In this document: positions 56,726-64,000 of the stretch, in pieces
Numbering within the stretch: the first letter of the stretch is position 1
How the letters are laid out: each line of letters starts with the position of its first letter
Assembly (NCBI GenBank): GCA_016165875.1
Contig: JABBOT010000080.1
Coordinates: 8,042,172 to 8,106,171 of the forward strand
DNA: 64,000 nt
Direction of reading: 5' to 3'
Source: Acanthopleura granulata
Taxonomy: Eukaryota > Mollusca > Polyplacophora > Chitonida > Chitonidae
Translations under genes and position numbers: made by a program
Notes under the pieces: model-generated
The model's database searches: none
The model's input: the letters and a program-made list of their open reading frames with translations, nothing else
Told to the model about the DNA's origin: nothing

Positions 56726-56792
56726 TGGCCCCGAGTTTTAAAGTCGAGGACCCGAGTTTCAAAGTCGGTGGCCCGAGTGTTGTGGTCCCGAC
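56726..56792 (+). repeat. Three-unit ~22-bp tandem repeat
   Basis: GGCCCCGAGTTTTAAAGTCG, GGACCCGAGTTTCAAAGTCG, GGCCCGAGTGTTGTGGTCCC. Immediately left is a block (56,640-56,690) that recurs inverted at 57,502-57,547 (TTGTCACTTTTACGATTCCG). Confidence 0.65.
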
Positions 56793-58334
56793 TTATTTGA
56801 CCAATCATATGGTGTGTTAGGTATTACGCTAGACGCTCTATGTGCAGCCGGTTTACGGCCTTGTCGTCAGTGCCATTTCGCCTTCTATGAACTGTTGCAG
56901 CTCGCCAATTGTTACGTCTACGGCTTTCAAATCTCCTCTTATACCAGTAGGAATGCCACCATAATATCGATTTGTAGCAGCCTCCAACAATCTTGGATTA
57001 TTATTAATGAAGTGAACGTTCAGCTGCATAATACAACAATGGATATGTAAACCGTATATAATCTTATATATATATACCTTTTCACATAAAGGTTATGGCT
57101 TTTATATTGGGAATATATTCTCTCGCCTTAGCCCGACTCGAACCTGACGAAGTATTCGAATAGTTTCACACATCCAGCTTTCGTTCTATAGGTTTTTATA
57201 GCTGGGCCTAAATTATTCGGGAGAGATTTAGGTGTCTTACCCGTTGCAGCTGAGTTAAAAAGAAGTCAGTTATATGTATTTTTGGCTGTCACGTTCTCTT
57301 AAATATAAACGTATTTATAAGCAAATTAAGGGGTAATGGAGAATAATCTGTTTCAGACAGCTTAGTACTGACTTGCGTATGTGATCTCGTATAAATACAA
57401 AGTTATTTTTCTTGTGGTAAGATCCTCAAAATATTTATTTATCTGTGGGAGACGCTCCTCTGTGGCTGCCATTTTGGCTGCTGGATGGCAAACAATCCCT
57501 GATGTTTTTCACGTTGTCACTTTTACGATTCCGCACATATGTGGGCTTGTTCCCATTTATGTCTTGTTGCGGATTCCACACTGAGAACTCTTCAATAACT
57601 ATACAGGTTGATATGCTGTATAAATTACTATTTCAGCAATTCTGTACATAATCATAGCAGAAAACATTCATACCGTTTACATTAAAGTGAACATAAAGTC
57701 AGCCGCTAAGTATGAATTAATGCCCAAAGAAGTTTTCATGTCCCAAAGAAGGGACACGAAAACCAGGGTTAAGATGGAGTATAACCCTTGCCAAATAATG
57801 TAACAACTGTGAAAGTCAGTTTACCGCGTGTTCGGTACATCGGTGTGGAAACTATTAAGATAGGCCTAATTATCGTACCTCGACCGTCTTCAGTCAGTCC
57901 GTAAAATTGTTTAACTGGACTACCGTGAATTTTCTGAACATTTATACATATCAAGGTTTTGCAAATTCGAAAATAAAAACCGGAGTCGTGATGGAGTTTA
58001 TAGGCTGAACGTAAGCACCGTCTGTTTTATGTCTGTTTTTATCGATGAGCATGCACGTGCAGCTGACACGTGCAGCTGACACGTGCAATAATACAGGTAC
58101 CAGTACTCGAAATACACCGTTAGAGGAAGATACCTGACAGCTGCACCTGTGTAGTTCATATGATTTATGGATATGGCGTGTAAAAGCCGGTCACGATTGT
58201 TTCTACACGGAATGAATGTATATAAGGCCTTTACAGCGTCGCTTCGAAATCATAATTAAAATAAAACATGGGCAGCAAATATTCATAGAAATCATACGCT
58301 TTAAATATGTACTAGCGTGTATGAGTTGGACACA

Positions 58335-58462
58335 TTATTGTAGATCCACAATGCACATCTTGTGTACCACTGATGCACAATTTGTGTGCAACTGATGCAC
58401 AATTTGTATACCACTGATGCACATGTATTGTGGATGTGCAAATTTTTACAGAGTCGTTTCAG
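58335..58462. mobile_element. TCCACAATG-type MITE, short palindromic copy 3
   Basis: ATCCACAATGCACATCTTGT at the left and ATGTATTGTGGATGTGCAAA at the right are inverted. The middle repeats the motif CACAATTTGTRTRCMACTGATG. It ends TTTTTACAGAGTCG, the reverse complement of the other copies' left end. Confidence 0.6.
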
Positions 58463-58707
58463 AGCCTAGAGAGTAAGAGGGCTGTGCCTACTTGAACCTG
58501 CTTGAATAGCAGATCTATGATTATTTCTGATGACCTTTGGTGTTGTTGTTTATATACAAAGACGGCAGTTTCAATTATGATATGAGTCGCAGTTATGTTT
58601 CCTTCAATTGTATAGAGGGACACAGAACCCCATTAATCCTGCCTGGTATTGTGCGCTAATAATCAGTTCTTTTACACTCATTGAGTGTGAGAGATTTTTC
58701 TTATAGT

Positions 58708-58837
58708 ATATGTATTTATTTATTTATTTATCTGTCTATTTATTTCATTCGTGTTTTAGGCCAAACTCAAGAATATTTCGCTTGCATACAAAAGCGGCCA
58801 TTACTGTGGTGGGAAGAAACAGGGCAGAGCCCGGGCT
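58708..58837 (-). mobile_element. SINE-A, 5'-truncated
   Basis: (TTTA)n, ACTCAAGAATATTTCGCTTG, GGTGGGAAGAAACAGGGCAG on +. Confidence 0.72.
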
Positions 58838-58940
58838 GTATGCTATAGTGTGAGGACGTATATACATGTTGGCTTTCGTACCTGTGCATCCTCTGACACC
58901 GATTCAATCGCGAGGAGAAGGGGGAGGGGAGTAGGGGGCT

Positions 58941-59098
58941 GCTCCGTGGACGAAGGGATTAGCCCGCTAATGCAGAGTAATGACCCATGTGCCTCTCACC
59001 AATACGGTCACTGGGAGTTCAAGCACAGCTCACGCTGGCTTTCTCTCCGGTCGTGCGTGGGATGGTCAGCCAACAACCTGCGGATGGTCCTTTGTCTG
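58941..59098 (+). mobile_element. SINE-A, 3'-truncated
   Basis: Head with GGGATTAGCCCGCTAATGCA and GGGAGTTCAAGCACAGC, then body to CAACCTGCGGATGGTCC. Confidence 0.72.
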
Positions 59099-59477
59099 AT
59101 GTCGGTCAGGTTCTACCAGATTCTGATAATACCCAGCGAGTGCATGAGATGCCAGAGTAAAGTTCTGCTTGCCCTGATGCTATTACGTATGACCTGATCG
59201 AGGTGTAATACATGTTTGCTCTGCACCTTCTAAACCAATGACGTCTAGTATAATGACTTTGAAATCACTGCAATTTTTTTTTTACCTAATTCTGCTGAAG
59301 CCCTGGTGCTAGCGGGCGTGGAAGTGGCTACTTCTTAAACACTTACCCGAACTGTTAAAATAAAATGCTAACTGTGGTAAGCGGACAAGCTGCCGGATTT
59401 CAACGGTAAGGTGTGACCATTTGCCAACTTAGCCCGACACGATACGTCTGTATGCATATTTAAAATGGAAGACAGCT

Positions 59478-59910
59478 CACGACTGAGTCACTGTTCATTA
59501 AAAAGGTTACAAAATTCTCTCTCCAATGCAAAAACCTCTTTGAATTTGTATGAATTCGTTGCTGAATTATCTTCGTTTGAAGGGTGGAGTATTTGGCTGA
59601 CGATTGGGTATCCGAAGGCTCCCATGCATTTAAGCTTATAAGAGATTGGCCAATCAGAGAGCTAAAGACATCAGCTGTTTATGAGCTGTGACGTAAGTGT
59701 TCTGAGTTGACTGTTGATGTAACATGTCACAGCATAGGGACAGGACACTGTTTTAATGTCATATATTTTAATTGTAACAAGTACATTTGTGAATAACTCT
59801 GCAAAGTATGTCCAGGCCAATATGTTATGGCCGGAGAACGTTTCTTGATCATATCCTGTTATAAATTTACATATATACATAAGTTTCAACCATAACCCTG
59901 GTAGCTCCTA
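59478..59910 (+). mobile_element. Solo arm of the long inverted-repeat family
   Basis: Same order of blocks as 16.6 kb: GAATTCGTTGCTGAATTATC, GGGTGGAGTATT, AGCTGTGACGTAA, ATAAGTTTCAACCATAACCC. It stops before the GGAGCAC block, where the 59.9-kb inverted pair begins. Confidence 0.6.
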
Positions 59911-59911
59911 T

Positions 59912-60110
59912 ATCTCCAAAATCACATATCCTTTTCACACAACACTGGCATGGATATGTTCCTTGATAAATTGCTTTCACGCTGGTGTATAATATAGACA
60001 CAGATGGTCAAGCGGTGATACTCTAAAACGACAACAAATCTCTTTTTGGCCGCTCACCCCTATCTCAGCACCGAACATGACCCACTTTCCAAGTCTCCTT
60101 ATGCAAGCCA
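59912..60110 (+). repeat. Left arm of a second inverted pair
   Basis: CTCCAAAATCACATATCCTT, TGTTCCTTGATAA and CACGCTGGTGTATAATAT align with the reverse complement of 60,690-60,890 at roughly 70%. It directly abuts the long-arm repeat on its left. Confidence 0.55.
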
Positions 60111-60367
60111 AATGTGATGTGTGAGGTCAGTAACATGACCTATATCACTCGATGACATAAACACTGGTCAGAGCCGTCAGTCATCTCATCCAGTGAAAAT
60201 TCAGAAGGCAACAAAAGCAATTTTGCACAAAACTGAATTTTTAAACCCTAAACCGAAGAAACTTGAATTTGTTCAATACTGCAAGAGTCCGATGCATTTT
60301 ATGTGTTGTTAACTGGATACCGCATCCACCCACCCCTCTGTTATTACTGGGTGTAGCTTTTATCCTG

Positions 60368-60638
60368 CGGGGGCCTCCGTGATTCAGTCCGTTAGCGCAC
60401 TATCGCAGCACAATGACCCGAAGCCTCCCACCAATGCAGTCGCTGTGAGTTCAAGACCAGCTCATGCTGGCTTCCTCTCCGGCCGTACCTTCTCCGGAAA
60501 GGTCTGCCAGCAACCTGCGGATGGTCGTGGGTTTCCACGGGCTCTGCCCGGTTCCCTCCCACCATAATGCTGGTCGCCGTCGTATAGCTGAAATATTCTT
60601 GAGTACGGCGTAAAACACCAACCAAATAAATAAATGAA
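60368..60638 (+). mobile_element. SINE-A, full length with target duplication
   Basis: One of the best copies: head GGGCCTCCGTGATTCAGTCC, B-box-like GAGTTCAAGACC, body, and tail TTGAGTACGGCGTAAAACAC. The duplication TTTTATCCTG is at 60,358-60,367 and 60,639-60,648. Confidence 0.9.
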
Positions 60639-60689
60639 TTTTATCCTGGGCGTCACAATGGCTAGACTCGTGTCTGAAGCGAGAAGAAA

Positions 60690-60895
60690 CACGATCTAAG
60701 AAGTGAGCCATACCCCGATTATCCGTGTTGAGAAGTGATAAAGAGATCTGTAGCCGTTTGGGAGTATCAACGCTTGAGTATCCGTATATTGTACACCAGC
60801 ATGATGGCAAATTATCAAGGAACAAGGCCATGTAAATGTTATGTGAAAAGGATGTGTAATTTTGGAGACCTAGAAGGGAGGGAGTATAGTGAGAC
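60690..60895 (-). repeat. Right arm of a second inverted pair
   Basis: The reverse complement matches 59,912-60,110. A 204-codon open frame on the - strand (60,451-61,065) runs through this arm and into the neighbouring SINE, so I read it as chance and not as a gene. Confidence 0.55.
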
Positions 60896-61137
60896 AGGGC
60901 TGCACTTTCCAAAGAGGCTGCATCTTTAACAAGTCTTTCAGAAGAACTCGATTTGAGCCCTTCGACTTCCAGAAGCTCCTCGAAGCCTTCTGAATATGGG
61001 CGTCTAAACCTACATTCGTGTACGAGCCGTCGACTAAAATGGACGTTCCCGGTTAATAATCGCAAGACCAGTTTCTAAAAACGACAAATAACACAAACCC
61101 CCAAGAAACTAATTGGATATGTAAGTATAAAATAATT

Positions 61138-61265
61138 AGGACGGATTCATGCAAAGAGAAGCAGTCAGCAGTTTTCAATGATGACGAAAAGACGTAATGA
61201 AAGTTCTAGGCGGATGGATATAAATCAGTACCCAGATCGCGTACCATTTTAGTATATATGGTGTC
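61138..61265 (+). repeat. Dispersed copy of the 10-kb duplicated unit
   Basis: GGACGGATTCATGCAAAGAG, CAATGATGACGAAAAGACG and ATAAATCAGTACCCAGAT match the 10-kb units, including the GGACGGATTCATGCAAAGAG junction sequence at 10,105. Confidence 0.55.
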
Positions 61266-62072
61266 GATAATCAGTTATGTATCTCAGTTGCTCTTTGATT
61301 GCAACTGTTCTCGTATCCAGTGTGGCGATCACACTCAACACGATGAACATACAGCCCCTATAGCCCCGCATTAGAAATATAAGAGAAAGAGCTAGCATGT
61401 TGAAAACATTAAAAACTATCTTAATAAGCCAGTTAGCGGTTTCGAATTGCGCATAATTGTGCCTGAGCAGAACACGTCATACGGTAGACAAGCTAAAGCA
61501 CATGGCAATTCATGTCTTTCTCTTAACATTACTGACATCGTCAACAGCCCAGTGTAGAGCTCAGTTCTAATTTTTTGCTGTGTTTTTCACTTTGAAACAG
61601 CCGTAGAACCCACGTGTAGTCTCAAATGTCACACAGACACGCAAAATGCCCGAAATGGGCTGAATTGTGTGTGACTGCCAACGTTTACAATGCCTTTAAC
61701 ACACAGCCACGAGTGTCTGTTTATCTACCAGCGAAAGAAGCCCTGTGATGCGCAGTCGAAACAGCCAACTGGCTTATTTGACTGTGTTTCAGCCTGTAGT
61801 TAACGTTAATTTAACCCAACAGTCTATCGTAGAACCTCATATTTTTGCATTTTATTCTATCTATAGACAATGTAAAAAGTATCACAAAAAATCTACATGA
61901 AATTAATAGACCGTACACATTTTACGTGTAAAGGTGCTCTGTCCCCGGCTTATTATCACCAAGTTTTCGCTGTCATGACCCACTTCGCCCATCTTCGGGT
62001 TACGTCGAAAATAGCCGAATTAGTCTTGACGTAGGCGTAGACAGCAAACTGAAACATTGATCCAGTGCGGAG

Positions 62073-62197
62073 GTTGCTGGCAGACCTTTCTACTTACGGC
62101 CGGAGACGAAGCCAGTCTGAGCTGAACTTGAACTCACAGCGACCGCATTGGTGGGAGGCTACTCGGTCATTGCGCTGCGCTAGCGCGCTTACCGATG
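62073..62197 (-). mobile_element. SINE-A, 3'-truncated
   Basis: GTTGCTGGCAGACCTTTCTA to GCTGCGCTAGCGCGCTTACC on +. Confidence 0.75.
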
Positions 62198-62796
62198 GGA
62201 TGGGGGTGGGGGGAGGACCACCAAGTACATATACAATGTAGTAGCTCATCTACGTGACTTCAAAGCATGTGTCCTCAGCTCAGTGTTGACTTTTTAGAAA
62301 AACAGCCGTCTAACCCAACCAGAATACTCTAAACCCCTTTACTCCTGTATTTATTTATTGACAAAGTTATTTTTTTCCTTGATCAATTTCTGTGTGTATT
62401 TATCAGTTCATTTATGTATCTGTTTAATAATTTATTTGTGAATCTACTATTTATCATAGTTTTCGTTATATTTAGCAAACTGGACGGTATATATTTGAGA
62501 ATATTTCATTTACATGCAAATGCCAGTGGCCAGGCTTATGTCTGGCAGAGTCAAAGGGAAAATTCTTGTAATAAATTAAATTAATAAACTAACCGCAGCC
62601 AACAGAATCAGCTAGAACTGAATTCGAACACTCTAACTCCTGTGATGACTTCCCAAGTTAATTGTCAGAGATATATTTAGAAATGTAGGCCGATGTTATC
62701 TCCAACGCACAGAAATAGGCTAAGCCTACCGTGGAGACATCTCGATCAGACACTAGTTCTGAAAAAAAAAAAAAAAAAATACGTTAGGTCTACCCT

Positions 62797-62925
62797 TGCC
62801 GGCCTTCCCACGGACAATTGAAGAGGAACTCTGAGCAGGACTTGAACTCACAGCGACCTCATTGATGAGACACTAAGCTTGAGTCATTGTGCTAGGCTGG
62901 ATAGCTGGGTCTAGTCCACCCGAGG
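62797..62925 (-). mobile_element. SINE-A, 3'-truncated and diverged
   Basis: GGACTTGAACTCACAGCGAC and TGTGCTAGGCTGG on +. A poly(A) run at 62,762-62,780 lies to its left. Confidence 0.6.
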
Positions 62926-63006
62926 AGAGGGGTAATTTTACTTTTTTTGATTCGTCTGAAAATTACGTCACATTGGGAAATACAGCATGTAATACTCCTA
63001 AATAAG

Positions 63007-63055
63007 ACCTGGGACTACTATATACAGTATATAATAGTCCCAGATAAGACGTTGA
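63007..63055. repeat. CTGGGACTA palindrome, copy 2
   Basis: ACCTGGGACTACTATATACA then GTATATAATAGTCCCAGAT is a near-perfect stem of about 20 bp per arm, matching copy 1 but shorter. Confidence 0.6.
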
Positions 63056-64000
63056 CGCAATTGGCCACTACAGATTGCATCATCTTTTTGTCTGTTTCAC
63101 CATTTTTCGCACTGCGCACTGGCTATACCAATGGAAAGCGTTTGATTGGTTGGCTGTTGTCACATGCGTGTACTATTTTTATCTCTCCGCACCCACTGAC
63201 GGGCGCTATCAGCTGAGCGATGAAAACACAGCACGAAGTCGTCGATCGTCAGACGTCTCAAAGACGGCATTTTGAAGCAGATTTCTGCGTTGTCTTCCGA
63301 CACACACATGAAATCCTCGTTGTGTAGGTAGGTATTCTTCCACTGGCGCAATTTCCAATCATTTTCTTTGATGCTTAGCTGCAGACATAGCTTAACGCGT
63401 GGTCGCTGTGATCTGCAGAAATCGCGCCGAGTCATTTTGACCTTTATTTTGCTCGTCATCGTTTGACACTATCGGCAACCCTGCAATGACTGATTCACTC
63501 CCTGTTCTTTGTCTCGTCGGGCCCCCTTCACCTCAGTGTGTTTGCTGGCCAGGTTCATGCCATAACTAATACTGAGGTAGAGTTCGGGCAAGTGTGATAA
63601 CATGAAATTTAAATATTATAATTCCTGCTGTGATATGTAGTTACACAGCATGACAGTTTTTCTAATACTGGTAAATACCATTCCATGATATTATAGTTTA
63701 CTTATTTTAACATATCTTTAAGTGATGCACGAGTCTTCAAATGCGTGATCATCATTTGGACAACTTTGCCACGTAAACAGAATTACAAACTTATTCCATT
63801 TGTACGTACCCATAGTTACTTTCATACGAATATAATATGTATATTAATAAGGGACAATGCCTAGAGCCACAGATACTTAAGGAAGAGGCAGCAGATTATG
63901 AGCATTACTGTTACAAGTCATAAAAGCTGCTCTGTTTTTCACCGTCCAATTGCAAAACATTGAGATGATTTCTGTTTAATTGTAAACATTATATAATTTG

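Larger units (their letters stand above)
60900..64000. other. Right end of the window, repeats and an unassigned open frame
   Basis: It holds the dispersed 61-kb unit, two SINE-A pieces and the 63.0-kb palindrome. A 99-codon - strand frame at 63,459-63,160 (starts MTSKIKVKMTRRDFCR) is charged and protein-like, but no family or splice partner was found. Confidence 0.35.

Noticed and set aside
60451..61065. 204-codon - strand open frame
   Set aside because: Its 3' third is SINE-A sequence and its middle is one arm of an inverted pair seen also at 59.9 kb; no protein family.
1..64000. A new defence, biosynthetic or regulatory gene system
   Set aside because: Only two host genes are supported and they are unrelated; everything else readable is repeat or mobile-element sequence.

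Overview
This window looks like animal nuclear DNA. It is AT-rich and gene-poor, with short exons separated by long introns that have GT-AG borders and pyrimidine-rich acceptors, and it is dense in repeats. More than thirty copies or fragments of one tRNA-headed SINE end in a conserved tail of the form TTGAGTACGGCGTAAAACAC followed by (AAAT)n. A second SINE family ends in GTACGACGTAAAACACCAAG. From memory, tails of this type are common in mollusc genomes, so a mollusc, or at least a lophotrochozoan, is my best guess. I cannot name the species.

Two genes can be assembled exon by exon. On the + strand, 4,232-14,701 carries the last six exons found of a coiled-coil protein. Its reading frame holds across all five joins, giving 433 residues and then a stop. 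Its 5' exons were not found and its family was not recognised. On the - strand, 28,236-24,118 carries a complete four-exon coding region of 526 residues for an UNC93-like (UNC93A-type) multi-pass membrane protein of the major facilitator fold. Its poly(A) signal lies 36 bases past the stop and a SINE is inserted at about the cleavage position. Intron 1 holds a small exon-like segment with good splice sites that would break the frame. Intron 2 holds six phased units of a 32-bp minisatellite.

Most of the rest is mobile-element debris. A decayed Tc1/mariner transposase lies at 19.16-19.99 kb (-). A decayed Ty3/Gypsy-type retroelement lies at about 46.2-51.4 kb (+), with primer-binding site, gag, protease, reverse transcriptase, RNase H and integrase in order and many breaks. 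Several apparently non-autonomous families are visible only by comparing parts of the window with each other: a GCCGTTTCAGC-ended element rich in GATATC palindromes (42-46 kb), a long-arm inverted-repeat family (16.6, 38.6-40.3 and 59.5 kb), a ~500-bp family (5.7, 21 and 52.3 kb), a TCCACAATG family (20.2, 22.9 and 58.3 kb), and several foldback hairpins (16.1, 43.9 and 55.1 kb).

I see no operons, rRNA, genuine tRNA genes or CRISPR arrays. The two genes show no sign of working together; they lie 9.4 kb apart, separated by repeats. The least explained items are the two diverged copies of an open frame inside the GATATC-rich elements, the possible frame-breaking exon in UNC93, and the orphan coiled-coil gene.
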